From Dactylonectria macrodidyma (lineage: Eukaryota; Ascomycota; Sordariomycetes; Hypocreales; Nectriaceae), in the NCBI GenBank assembly GCA_020744425.1, contig JAGMUV010000012.1, positions 806,001-870,000 on the forward strand: 64,000 bases of DNA. Direction: 5' to 3'. Below, piece by piece: positions 23,201 through 32,450 of this stretch. Every line of letters begins with the position of its first letter. Within the stretch, counting starts at the first letter, position 1. The notes beneath the pieces were generated by a model that was given only the letters and a program-made list of their open reading frames with translations, did no database searches and had not been told where the DNA came from. The position numbers and the translations under genes were made by a program.

Positions 23201-23771
23201 ACCAGACGCCAAGAGGTTCCCAGGGTATCAACTCGCCCCGAACATTATCCTCCACTTTGGACCACCTGCCGGCATTATCCTGTTATCCGCGTCAACCAAG
23301 AAGTTCAAGTTTGATGACATGCCACCAGGCACGATCCTGCTTACTCCAACAAGTGCCCAAATACCCATTGAGAAGAAGAAGAGGGCCAAGAGGAGGCCTT
23401 GGCAGAGGCACGAAGTGAGCCGCCGAGGACTTCCCTGCACTGCAGCGTTCGCATGCACCGATTACAAAATCCAAGGCGAAACCCTCCTCGAGATTGCGCT
23501 GGAGCTGCGAGGAACCGGAACAAAGTTGAATACCACAACTGGACAACTCGAGCCAGGAAAGTGTGATCCGTACAGCCTGTATGTGCAGCTATCGCGGTGC
23601 ACATCGCTTGATGGTATTATGTTGCTGTCAAAGGCACGGGTGCAGGACATAGTCGGGAATAAAATACCACAGGAAATGTTTGATGGCGAGGTTAGGCTGG
23701 AACAGTTGTGCGAGAGGACAGTAAATGAGGCCCGATTATCATTGTTGTTATATCCTTCTGCACAATACTAG

Positions 23772-24354
23772 CAGTAGCGTAATTTAGATAATAGGTTTCT
23801 TACATATAAATAGAAGTAGAAGGATAGAAGACAAATATATATTATAATCAGATAACTTACATATTAACATTTTAGATCCAAATCAACTTCATACATTACA
23901 CCTAACTCAAGCAGAAGAGAAAATCTCATAAAATATAAGGACAAGAGCAATAATGCTATCACAAACCGAGTTCCCACGTGCATTTTCACGTGTCTCTTAA
24001 CAAGAAACCCTCAAAAGGAGACTCCTTTACACTTAATCTCAGAGAGCGAATGAGAATTCACATGTGCGCATTGGCAAATGAAGAAGAGAAGATTGGCACC
24101 TCTGGGGCCATTCGGATGGGCTTAATCCGGACCAACAGGAGGTGCAGTTGCGCTTACTATACTAATCCGGTAATTTTGCAAGGGGGGGTGGCCAAATTTC
24201 GGGGGTGAAAAATCCCAGAGCTTAAGAAGACCTTTCGTACCGAAAGGCATTCACAAGGTTATGTGGGGCCGTCTTTGGTGGCTTACACGTTGGTGAAGTC
24301 CAGGGTATCCTGGTAGCGCAATTTGAAACGCTATGCCCTGCAACGTTATAATAC
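23772..24354. other. 3' flank of Helitron H2 and dispersed repeat
   Basis: No gene. CACGTG occurs twice around ATTTT-like spacing at about 23976-23993 and can pair, but no CTRR Helitron terminus follows it. From 24130 to 24255 lies a dispersed repeat found inverted at 34340-34480. Both copies carry CCGGTAATTTTGCAA, a G-run, AAAAATCCCAGAGCTTAA, and the near-palindrome CCTTTCGTACCGAAAGG. Confidence 0.5.
24130..24255 (+). repeat. Dispersed repeat, copy 1 (inverted copy at 34340-34480)
   Basis: About 80% alike by eye to the reverse complement of 34340-34480. The 34-kb copy adjoins a piggyBac relic, so this may be a piggyBac end. TTAA occurs next to AGAGC in both, but similarity continues beyond TTAA, so the boundary is not proven. 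Confidence 0.6.
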
Positions 24355-24601
24355 TGTTAGATTGAGACCTCGTGTGGCGGCATAACATGCCTGATCCGGA
24401 CTGCCTGATCCGGAACGCCGGATACGGAACGCCGGATCAGGTAATAAGCCGGATCCGTCTCCCTCTGACACCCTGATCTAGATCCCTTTGAGTATAAAAT
24501 AGGGCCCCTATGACCCTCAGTCAATGGAAGACAATCACATCAATTTACATCATTTGATCAATCATCTCTGCTATTGCATACAGCAAATTGCGTATCCAAC
24601 A
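24355..24601. mobile_element. Solo LTR (247 bp) with AATAC target duplication
   Basis: Starts TGTTAGATTG, ends GTATCCAACA and is flanked by AATAC (24350-24354 and 24602-24606). It carries GTATAAAATAGGG as a TATA box and an internal cluster of GATCCGG/GCCGGAT inverted motifs (about 24390-24455). No coding internal region is present. Confidence 0.88.
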
Positions 24602-24606
24602 AATAC

Positions 24607-25472
24607 TATAAAAAGTAAGGAGAAAATAAGGGGACGGTAAGATAATTATAATAAAATATTCTAAAAAGTTTATAATAAAATAACTAGGAATATTCCTTTA
24701 AAAGAAGATATATTACATTCTTAGAATCTTTATTAAACTATAGCCAGCTGCTTGGTTTGCTTTAAGGTCTACTGTAGCAAGGCTTAAGAGCTCAAGTACA
24801 CCCGCAACCTTCCCCGCAGTCTTATCAGTAAGGCTCAGGACGCAGGGCAAACTGCCGGGTATAACGATCTGTTTGTGGCTGCAGTACTGCCTTTTATGAA
24901 GGAGTATGAGGCGGCGTGTCATGCTACTTCAAATCCATTTTGTGAAAACTGTAGGTTATTTACCATAAATATCTTACAAAGCCCTATATCTTGGCTTCAC
25001 AGGGCGGAGGATCCATTAGTTGGCATTTAGGTCAGTTCTGTATGCGGGAAAGGGGAGTATGAGATGCGGATACAGCAGGAAATCCAGGATATAATATGTG
25101 TAATTGCTTAAGAGGATCTGTACTGAAGGCCGAGTACTTATATAGAAATTTTGCTATGTAAAATATGTGGGAAGATAGAAGGGATTAAGAGATATAGCTG
25201 ATGTAAAGTTGTGGGATACTGTGGGAAAGAGCACCAGAAGGCTGACTAGAAGGTTTACAAGAAGATTTATATTTATAAGGACGGGTAAAGTAGCTGAAAA
25301 CTTGAAGAGGTATGCCTGTTACCGTTTGGAGAGAGCTTAATGGGTTAAGCGGCATTTTCTATTTTGCGGCTAGATAATAGGCTAATTCTATCTTGGTTTA
25401 TTTTCCTGACGAGAATATTACAGCAGACTACCATTCATATTGTAATTCCTTTTCCAGAAACTTTTTAGTGGG
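24607..25472. other. AT-rich decayed DNA
   Basis: Strongly AT-rich, dense in TA, with no recognised coding. The base composition differs sharply from the GC-rich Helitron H1 and resembles old repeat DNA mutated by RIP. A 69-codon minus-strand frame at 24713-24922 has no recognisable domain. Confidence 0.45.
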
Positions 25473-25982
25473 TTAACAGCTTCGATGTGGCCGGTTAGGC
25501 GAATCTGATGGTAAAGCAACAATTAAATCAAGAGCAGGCGTCGAAGGGTTTACCGAGGCAGGACTCTGCCTAGCAGTATTTGGCTCGTTAGAGGAAGACG
25601 CTGAGGCTGAGGCAGGGAAAGATTGAGTGACAGTGCTGCAACTGTCAGGCGAAGAGGAAGGTTTCGGGGCCAGCTGCAGCACACGCGGCCTCTTCGTCAG
25701 CGTCTGGGCAGGGTCAGGGTAGTATCGCTTTAGTGGTGGTGTAACGGGCTCGGCTGAAGATGAAGTTGGAGGACTCGGTGGGAGAGTGGTAGGCGTAGCC
25801 ACAGAATAACAGGCAGCGCGCATATCCTGGAAAGCAGAGGAAGCCGAGGATGTTTGTCGCTTTGGTGGCGTAGAGAGAAGCAAGGCCAGTTGGGTTGCGG
25901 CGGTGGTGGTCTTGTCGAGAAAAGTCCAAGAATCAGAAACGACGATAAAGACGTCGTCTCGTTGGAAGCCTGGCGGGCGGAC
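25473..25982 (-). pseudogene. Helitron accessory-gene relic (C-terminal third)
   Basis: An open minus-strand frame carrying DDVFIVVSDSWTFLDK, aligned with VFIVVPDTWTFPDK of the H2 accessory protein. A Ser/Pro-rich tail with TKRPRV and an SAFQDMRA block matches SGFAAMRS in H2. The part before this strand is missing: the frame is cut at 25982 where an LTR end begins. No Rep-helicase accompanies it, so it is the remnant of another Helitron. Confidence 0.65.
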
Positions 25983-26207
25983 TGTTGTTGGATTGCGCAG
26001 GGATGCTGAGTGCACTTGACAACAGATGTTATTATTGTTGTTAACTCCTTACAGTCGAAGGACCTTTGAGGCCTTATATCTTCGACTGATTCCTTCTAGG
26101 ACTTGAGTCCTATAGTCCTAGATAACAGTCCTACAATCCAAGTTTTTAGGACATCAAACTTTAACTTTAATCCTGAACTTGAGGGGGAACCATCAGTTAT
26201 TCCAACA
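25983..26207 (-). mobile_element. Shortened solo LTR related to 10505-10946
   Basis: Read on the minus strand it starts TGTTGGAATAAC at 26207 and ends CAATCCAACAACA at 25983. It shares the CCCCCTCA block, the GATATAAGGCC core and the GTGCACTCAGCATCCCTG-like end with the solo LTR at 10505-10946, but lacks roughly 200 bp of the middle. Flanking pentamers (CGGAC and GGAAC) do not match, so it was probably rearranged after insertion. Confidence 0.75.
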
Positions 26208-27108
26208 GGAACCAGAGTAGATTCAAATTCATCATAGAGAAGCCTAGATACTCAACCTTCCGCCCCGGCCTCTTGAATTGCGTCACTGCCGCCAGGCAGT
26301 ACCTCAGAAGCGCCACCAACCGTTGTTAGTGCGGCCACGTTGCCGCAGGCGTTACAGGCATTGCCTCGACAGCTTGCAAATTCAAAAAGACGTGGAATTA
26401 CTATGCCTGTTGCGTCCATCACTTGGTTGACTTCCAAAGCCTGAGCAGTATGTCGAAAGGGGGTTAAGCAGGTTCCTCTCACTAGACGGCTGTGTCAGCA
26501 CCTCTATCGCCAACGGCGAAATCGTGTGTTGAACTGCAGCAAGAATAAGAAGGCAAAATAGCATGAGCAGCACTCCCTACAAACAGGCATTCCTTCGCTC
26601 AAAGTCTCTATTATCCTTGGGGGTATCCTGCGCAGTTGCCCTTTCTATCCCCCTTCATTAGCTGATGGCCTAGATGTTGGCATTCCAATCTTAAATTCCG
26701 GTCGAGACCCAAGAAGACCCTAATAAGCACCTCTGCAGTATACAGTCCCAAGCCACGCATTCAAGAGCGGAAATTGCGCGGGGCCTCTGGCTGATGGCCA
26801 AGCTGGACAAGTTGGAGGTCTAGTTTGCCGGATGACATGAATAGCGAACTGGCACCTCGCCACTGCATTGGTTCATCACAGGTTGTCTTCAGTTGATTGC
26901 TACGAACATTAGATTTGAAGGATGCCCCGTTCTAATGTTTTGAGTCGTCGACTCTCGTGGGCATCACTTGCAAACACGAAAAATCAGTATCATGCTTGCC
27001 TCAATCTAATTAACTTATATTGACTGAGCTGTAATCCGTACTTGAAATGTCCGAGTTTCGTTCCCAACCAAAACTTGCCCACATGGGTAGGAGAATATCC
27101 ATATGCCA
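26208..27108. other. Intergenic; small minus-strand frames
   Basis: A minus-strand frame from 26573 starts with a hydrophobic signal-like segment (MLLMLFCLLILAAVQ) and overlaps another at 26482-26252 containing CRGNACNACG. They could be pieces of one small secreted cysteine-containing protein, but no splice in a consistent phase joins them. Nothing else is recognised up to the SDR gene. Confidence 0.3.
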
Positions 27109-28125
27109 TTACTCTTCTTTGATTCCCACCAGCTTGTTAGACTTGTCCCAAAGTTTGCTGGCGCTGGCCTCGTCATAAGCCCAGGCGGCATGTCCAGTTG
27201 CGCCTTCCTGCCAGCTCCTGTCGGCCGAAATAGGAGGTTCCACGGCACAGTTGCTGAGATACTTTCCACCACGACCCTCCCACTCTTTGCTCAGGGCGGC
27301 GTAAATGGTCGTAGCCGCTCCCTGAGGCGCGCTCTTGAGATCGTTCTTCGCCTCCTCGGTCATGGAGGATACCCAGCCGCTTACGTCCATGTGATTAGTG
27401 AGGTTGGTGAAAATGGCACCAGGGTGCAGGGAAAGAGCATGCAGTCCCTTTGCGCCGTGACGCCGTTCGATTTCGTTGGCAAGGTAGATGTTTGCCGTCT
27501 TGGATTGTCCATACGCTAGCCAAGGGTTGTGCGGTTCCTTCTCAAAGTTGAGATCGTGGAAACGAATCCCACTCTCGTTGTGAGCGATGGATGAAACGGA
27601 GACCACGCGGGATTGGAGTGAAGGCGAGGTACCAGCTAGGAGTGCAGGCTTAAGTAGCTGGAAAAGAAGGAAGTGGCCAATGTAGTTGGTACCGAACTGA
27701 AGCTCGAATCCATCTTCAGTCTTTTCATCAGGGGTGCACATAATGCCAGCGTTAAGGATGAGAAGGTTGAGCTTGTCGCTTTGTCCGAGGAAGGCCTTGG
27801 CGGCCGCACGCACCGATTCGAGGGAATCCAAGCGCATCTCAATTGCGTGAATGGGCGCGCCAGACTTGACTCCAGTTCCCTTCAAGATCTCATCCATGGC
27901 CTTCTGCGCCTTTGCCGCGTCCCTCGCCGTGATGAAAACAGTGGCTCCGGTTGCATGAAGGGCGCGAGCTGTCTCGAGGCCGATGCCCGAGTTGGCACCC
28001 GTTACGAGAGCAACCTTATCGGTGAGCTTGCCGACTAATCCTTCGTCCTCGACCACTTGAAGTGCCGTGGGGCGAGCATCACCAGGACCCTTAGGACTGG
28101 CATAGGCGGTGCTGTATCTAGTCAT
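27109..28125 (-). CDS. Short-chain dehydrogenase/reductase
   Basis: Intronless 338-residue oxidoreductase of the classical/extended SDR type close to the fungal retinol-dehydrogenase/WW-oxidoreductase-like group. It would use NAD(P)(H) on an unknown carbonyl or alcohol. The Rossmann glycine motif TGANSGIG is at residues 42-49, the structural NAG at 125-127, and the catalytic Ser near 179 with Tyr205 and Lys209 (YGQSK). The N-terminal 35 residues precede the first beta strand. No signal peptide or membrane segment. The gene is intact. It stands beside a secreted beta-propeller gene on the same strand, but a tandem repeat separates them and a shared pathway is only a possibility. Confidence 0.92.
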   Translation of the reverse strand: MTRYSTAYASPKGPGDARPTALQVVEDEGLVGKLTDKVALVTGANSGIGLETARALHATGATVFITARDAAKAQKAMDEILKGTGVKSGAPIHAIEMRLDSLESVRAAAKAFLGQSDKLNLLILNAGIMCTPDEKTEDGFELQFGTNYIGHFLLFQLLKPALLAGTSPSLQSRVVSVSSIAHNESGIRFHDLNFEKEPHNPWLAYGQSKTANIYLANEIERRHGAKGLHALSLHPGAIFTNLTNHMDVSGWVSSMTEEAKNDLKSAPQGAATTIYAALSKEWEGRGGKYLSNCAVEPPISADRSWQEGATGHAAWAYDEASASKLWDKSNKLVGIKEE

Positions 28126-28960
28126 TTTTTCTTGCTCTTGATTGTCGCCAGATTTATGATTGTGGTGTGACTAATGACTTTGAAGTGTGAAAGTACGGTG
28201 AGAGATGATTGCGAGATATCATCCTTCATTCAGAAAGAGGACTTCACGACTTTTATATATAGTACTAAGATGTATTTCTTTACGTGAGTTTGATAAGGCA
28301 TCCCAATTTCCGCTCCAAAAGTCCGCCGCTGGACTACAAGGCGAGCCAGACGAGCCAGACGAGTCGGGTGCTTACAAACCGTAACTTCAAACCCACCAGA
28401 ATGTGATGTAAAGCCTGTGGATCACTGACCGTATTAATACGGCCAGAAGTCTGCCGCTAGACTACAAGACCGAGCCAGACAAGTCGGGTGCTTACAAACC
28501 GTAACTTTAAATCCGCCAGAATGTGATGTAAAGCCTGTGGATCACTGACCGTATTAATACGGCCAGGGCGGCGCCCGCCGGTGGGGCTTGCGGAAGCTGC
28601 GGACTACCTGAGGTTGGAGTACCGTAACACGAACCGCGGCTAACCTGATATAGCTAAGATCGTTGCTTTTTCCCCAAATCCTACCAAGACCCGCAGTGCA
28701 TGCGCAGGCGGATTGATAACTTGTAGTGCGCCTCCGGGGGATAGTCCTTTCGTTCCTCAAGGCATTGCTAAAAGCGCGGCACCCGTATCAAAGTGGTGCG
28801 GCACCCCTATCAATTGCCTTTCTTGAATCCGAAACTTTACTTTTGAGTAAAGACATATCTTGTACACTAATGATTAGACCACTCTAATAGAAATATTCTA
28901 ATATGATATTCATGAACCTAGCATACAAAAGTTGCTTAGCTGCAATAGAAGGATTAAATT
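28126..28960. other. SDR promoter and repeat-bearing intergenic
   Basis: TATATATAGTACT near 28254 may serve the SDR gene. The stretch includes the tandem duplication 28319-28566, a GC-rich piece, and GCGGCACCCSTATCAA twice at about 28778-28813. No gene is recognised. Confidence 0.5.
28319..28566. repeat. Tandem duplication of about 120-128 bp
   Basis: Copy 1 is 28319-28446, copy 2 is 28447-28566. They share a long identical 3' half ending GACCGTATTAATACGGCCAG, which holds the dyad CCGTATTAATACGG. Copy 1 has an extra GACGAGCCA. Base differences are mostly C/T or G/A transitions. Confidence 0.9.
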
Positions 28961-29968
28961 CTATATCGCAACAGCAACCACCTTACCACCTTCTACATAA
29001 GTTCCATTAACTGGAGCAGCCTGACCTCCTGCTGTTGTGATATAGAGGATGTCGCGGTCTTTCCGTGTACGTCCAAAGGCAGCCGAAGTTGCTCCAGGGA
29101 TTACAGTTGAATTCAGTCCTCCTATAACCAACTCCTTCCTCCCATCCAAGTAAACTCTCTCCAACGAGTTTTGTCCATTCTCCGTAACATATGCAACATC
29201 CTTTTCAGAGATAGCAAAATCGTCCCCGGGAACTTCAGTACTAATAATTTCGTACTGGCCAATTGCCTTCCCTGTGGATAAATCAACCTTCACTCGGCAG
29301 AACAACCCTCTGAGAGCATTGACATAGTAGAGATAGTTCCCTAGGATCCGGATTCCATTGATGCCCAGAATGAGAGGTGCCCCTTGGAGCGGTTTCATCG
29401 TCTCATCCTCCAGCACAATCTCATAGTTCGTAGTCCCTATATCCAGGCGCCAAACCACACCACCGGCTGAATCCGAGATCAAGACGCTTTCATTCCGGCG
29501 ATTCAACGTGGTCATGCCATTCAAAAAACTTGCTTCTGGAATTCGTTCGATCTCTGAGATTTTCTCGCATTTCCCCCCTCGATTGAAGTCTATCCCCCAT
29601 ATTGAGTATGACTTTGGGTCCGACATGCTTCGACTAACCGAGAAGTTTCCGGCAATGACGATGAAGACGTCAGGCGCCATCTCTGTTATCCCTAACAAAC
29701 TCAGGGCGTTTGCTTGCTGGAAATCCTCGACTAGTTTAGCGTTGCCGTGGAGAGAATTGATCTGGTACAATTCCGGCCGGTCGATTAAGGTCACAAGCAG
29801 ATCTCCATTGCGTCGAACCGCTATGTTCTCGACCCAGGTTCCGTTGGAAAATTGAAACACCGTACGGGCTTGATTTTGGGAAGGGAGTTTTGTAACTGTT
29901 CTTGCCGAAACAATTGCCTGACAGAGACATAGAATGAGAATAATGAGGAGGTTTTTGGTGGATGACAT
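28961..29968 (-). CDS. Secreted SMP-30/gluconolactonase-like beta-propeller protein
   Basis: Intronless protein of 335 residues. It opens with a hydrophobic signal peptide (about 1-22, cut near VSA-RT), so it is exported or enters the secretory route. The body has repeated blade-like strands (NIAVRRNGDLLVTLIDRP, VLISDSAGGVVWRLD, YLYYVNALRGLFCRV, DVAYVTENGQNSLERVYL), as in six-bladed SMP-30/NHL propellers. Several NxS/T sites are present. Fungal members include lactonase-like enzymes and some cyclisation catalysts in metabolite clusters. I cannot choose from sequence. The frame is intact. An 11-bp-stem hairpin lies about 170 bp upstream of the start. Confidence 0.82.
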   Translation of the reverse strand: MSSTKNLLIILILCLCQAIVSARTVTKLPSQNQARTVFQFSNGTWVENIAVRRNGDLLVTLIDRPELYQINSLHGNAKLVEDFQQANALSLLGITEMAPDVFIVIAGNFSVSRSMSDPKSYSIWGIDFNRGGKCEKISEIERIPEASFLNGMTTLNRRNESVLISDSAGGVVWRLDIGTTNYEIVLEDETMKPLQGAPLILGINGIRILGNYLYYVNALRGLFCRVKVDLSTGKAIGQYEIISTEVPGDDFAISEKDVAYVTENGQNSLERVYLDGRKELVIGGLNSTVIPGATSAAFGRTRKDRDILYITTAGGQAAPVNGTYVEGGKVVAVAI

Positions 29969-30137
29969 GTTGTATTGGTCTCAAGGAATTCAATGATGAC
30001 TTGATGAAATATTATTAACCTACCCACGTGCTTTTATACTACCAATTTTATAATAACTAGTAAAAGCAATTTGTCAGCGCTATAGAAATGACATAATTTC
30101 GGCTGACACGATTATAAAGCCATATCACGAAATCCAC

Positions 30138-30164
30138 ATATGGATCCATAATTTGGATCCATAT
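30138..30164. promoter_or_regulatory. Perfect inverted repeat upstream of SMP-30-like gene
   Basis: ATATGGATCCA and its complement are separated by TAATT (11-bp stem, 5-nt loop), about 170 bp before the start at 29968. It could be a dimeric regulator site; this is inference. Confidence 0.5.
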
Positions 30165-30244
30165 CCATTCCACTGTCTGGTAAGCCTTAGACTTCTCAAA
30201 AGGGGCCCGATTCATATTCTAACAGCTGACTTGTACAGGTACAA

Positions 30245-30871
30245 GCTGGGATCTGATTCACGTGTACGAATTTCTTCTCGAAACCCTTGAATCAGCGAAA
30301 AGAGCAGTCGCCAATTTTCCGACGGCCATCACCTCGCTGTCAACATCAACCTGGGTTGGCTTAAATTGAACAAATACTGCGAGCATTTGAACGATAGTCC
30401 CCTGATCTATGGCGCCGCAGTTCTCAATTCTGCTTACCGGTGGGCACTGTCCGACGATTTGTGGGGAGACGACGAGGAAACACAGATGTGAATTACCGAG
30501 GCGAAGGAGATGGTCAGGATCTCTGGGAGAAGGAGTATAGGGACCTTAAGGTTGATGATCCAGAGATTGAATTGCCTGCCAATAAGTGGCCGAAGACCTT
30601 CAGAAACAAGTTCACAGCGTGGCGCACAAAGAAGCGAGGACTGACGGCTGGAGGGATTCTGTTAGCGAGTCGCCCATTCAATCCTCGGCGTAATCCGCGA
30701 GAATCGGAAGTGCGCCAGCCAGGACTTGGTCAGCTGGCGTTCATCTCCGCCGGCTTCTTGGTTCATCACCATGCAGCATTGTGGTTGCGACTCCATCCTG
30801 CCAAAACAAGAACGACAGGGACTTTGCATGTACGTATACTTCGTGCGAGTCACTCAATCTTTGATCCATGA
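30245..30871 (+). pseudogene. hAT transposase fragment
   Basis: Pieces of the hAT catalytic region are readable in shifting frames: a YEFLLETLESAK segment, then NINLGWLKLNKYCEHLND, SPLIYGAAVLNSAYRW, and then in another frame DLWEKEYRDL. In fungal hAT transposases these follow one another shortly before the C-terminal dimerisation domain. At least two frameshifts are needed and both ends are missing. The following open frame to 30871 is out of register. Confidence 0.6.
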
Positions 30872-31223
30872 TTATTAATCCATCTTCACGGGTAAAATCC
30901 TTTCTTTGGCGGGAATGGAAGTCTTCATACAGTCACCTAAGCTTATGCAGAGCGCCGAGATGGCCCAAATAGGAAATGAGCGCGCGGTCTTCTATTTTGG
31001 GCGATATCGCGCGGTGAGTGAAGCGATGCTGTCAGTCACATGACTCACATCACGTCGGTATCCCGGCACAGTCGGTGTTTTCTAGGAAAAAATCAGGTAT
31101 TTAAGGGGATCAAGTAGCCCCGTATCAGGTCTTAAATACTTCATTCCATTTTCAGTTTGCATACATTGTCAATTTCCCACTCTTCCTTGAATTTCCCTCC
31201 ATCTCTCCTCGAACCTTACCATA
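30872..31223. promoter_or_regulatory. Intergenic and promoter of NmrA-like gene
   Basis: GTATTTAAGGGG near 31096 is a TATA-like element about 125 bp before the start at 31224. Pyrimidine-rich sequence (CTCTTCC, TCTCTCCTC) precedes the ATG as is usual in fungi. No gene is seen. Confidence 0.4.
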
Positions 31224-32028
31224 ATGGTCACCGTTGCAATCGCTGGAGCCACCGGCCACATTGGCAAGGCTATCCTCGACGTCTTGAAAAAGAACCAAGC
31301 TCACAAAGTCATTGCTCTGTCCCGCAAGGTACTTGCCCTTCACAGACAATTGAGGGCGGCTTGTTAACATAATCCCTAGGCACCAAACGGCCATGACACT
31401 CACACTGTTGTCGTGGACTATAATAACATCGACTCGGTGGCTGACGTTCTTGAAAGCAATAGCGTTCACACAGTCATCTCTGCTATTCTAGTCAAAGATG
31501 CTGAGTCTGGCGCTTCAGAGATCAATCTCGTCAGGGCTGCTAGCAAATCACGACCGACAAAGCGCTTCGTCGCGAGTGACTACGCAGCTCCCATTCCAGA
31601 AGAGTGAGTTCATCTCCATAATTCTACTACCACATCCTGGATGTACTGTAAACTTCTAAACAATGGCCACTTAGAAAACAATTCGGGCGTATTCTCGCTC
31701 GAGCCGGCACAGCCAAGGAGCTGCGCCAGACGGATTTGGAATGGACGTCTATCCGCGTCGGGCAGATTTCCGACAGCTTCGGCATCCCGCACATCAAGAG
31801 CTACTTGCCTTTTCTCCCCCTCAACGTCGACATGGCCAACAAAGCAGCAGCTATTCCAGGCTCGGGAAACGATGTCATTGCTTACACTTATAGCTTCGAC
31901 ATGGCGCGGTTCCTCGTTGCCGCACTGGACTTGCCCAAGTGGGACGAGGATCTATTCTGCTACAGCGACAAGGTTACGCTCAATGAGGTTGTCAAGTTGG
32001 CAGAGAAGATAACAGGTATATAAAGTCC

Positions 32029-32100
<72 letters not shown>

Positions 32101-32383
32101 CATCAATGTTATGCTAATAGACTTCCAAACAGGGTCCAAGTTCGATGTGGCATACGATAGCGTCGAGAAGCTTCAACGGGGAGAAATGACGGAACTCCCG
32201 GCGCATGTTGAGTCGTACTCGGTGCTTCCAAAGAAGATTCTCCAGGCGAGCATTGCTACCTATAGTTTGTATGCAATCGATGGATTGTATGATCTTCCAA
32301 AGGAAAATACCTTGAACGCAAAGTTTCCCGAGATCAAGACGACAACCATTGAGGACATGTTGAACCATTGGAAGAGCAAATGA
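31224..32383 (+). CDS. NmrA-like/isoflavone-reductase-like NAD(P)-binding protein
   Basis: Four exons, 31224-31328, 31380-31603, 31675-32015 and 32133-32383, all GT-AG with consistent phases, encode about 306 residues. This is the usual length for the atypical SDR family containing NmrA and isoflavone reductase-like enzymes. The N-terminus VTVAIAGATGHIGKAILD is the Rossmann GxxGxxG nucleotide-binding motif (residues 8-14). There is no canonical YxxxK. The protein may be a redox-sensing regulator or a reductase of small phenolic or alkaloid compounds. The third intron holds about 23 TTG copies. It is convergent with a Zn2Cys6 regulator ending 70 bp beyond, a pairing often seen in metabolic clusters. 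Intact. Confidence 0.85.
32031..32100. repeat. TTG microsatellite in NmrA-like gene intron
   Basis: 70 bp of uninterrupted TTG inside intron 3 (32016-32132). It makes the intron longer than its neighbours and is likely length-variable. Confidence 0.95.
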
Positions 32384-32450
32384 ATCGCTCCTAAGCATTT
32401 ATAGTGTCTAGATAGATTCAAGATTATGTTTCGTGCTTTTATTCATTTGT

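Larger units (their letters stand above)
14758..23771 (+). pseudogene. Helitron H2 Rep-helicase, interrupted by pogo element
   Basis: Near-complete Helitron rolling-circle transposase of about 2335 codons once the nested element is ignored. Exons: 14758-15364 continuing at 17244-20113, then 20180-21285, then 21347-23771. N-terminus: low-complexity with two copies of a WMSRPPP...basic block; the first includes RGRPRGSR, an AT-hook. Next come a Cys-rich DUF6570-like region (CMICYQ...CPDCF...CENC), Helitron_like_N with HVH at 19973-19981 and the two-Tyr motif YYLTNYATK near 20567, and a PIF1 helicase with GGEGGTGKS near 22262, LIIDEVSML near 22509, GDFHQFRPV and YVQLSRC. Breaks: the pogo insertion at 15365-17241 and an in-frame TAA at 18257-18259. 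The first intron uses a GC donor (20114) where H1 has GT. The last intron matches H1 in position and phase. The ATG at 14758 is the first in the frame. Confidence 0.9.

Noticed and set aside
23976..23993. Helitron H2 3' end at the CACGTG pair
   Set aside because: The hairpin is not followed by CTRR within the usual distance.
26252..26573. Small secreted protein
   Set aside because: Signal-like start and cysteine-bearing end are in different frames, and the 42-bp candidate intron does not join them in phase.
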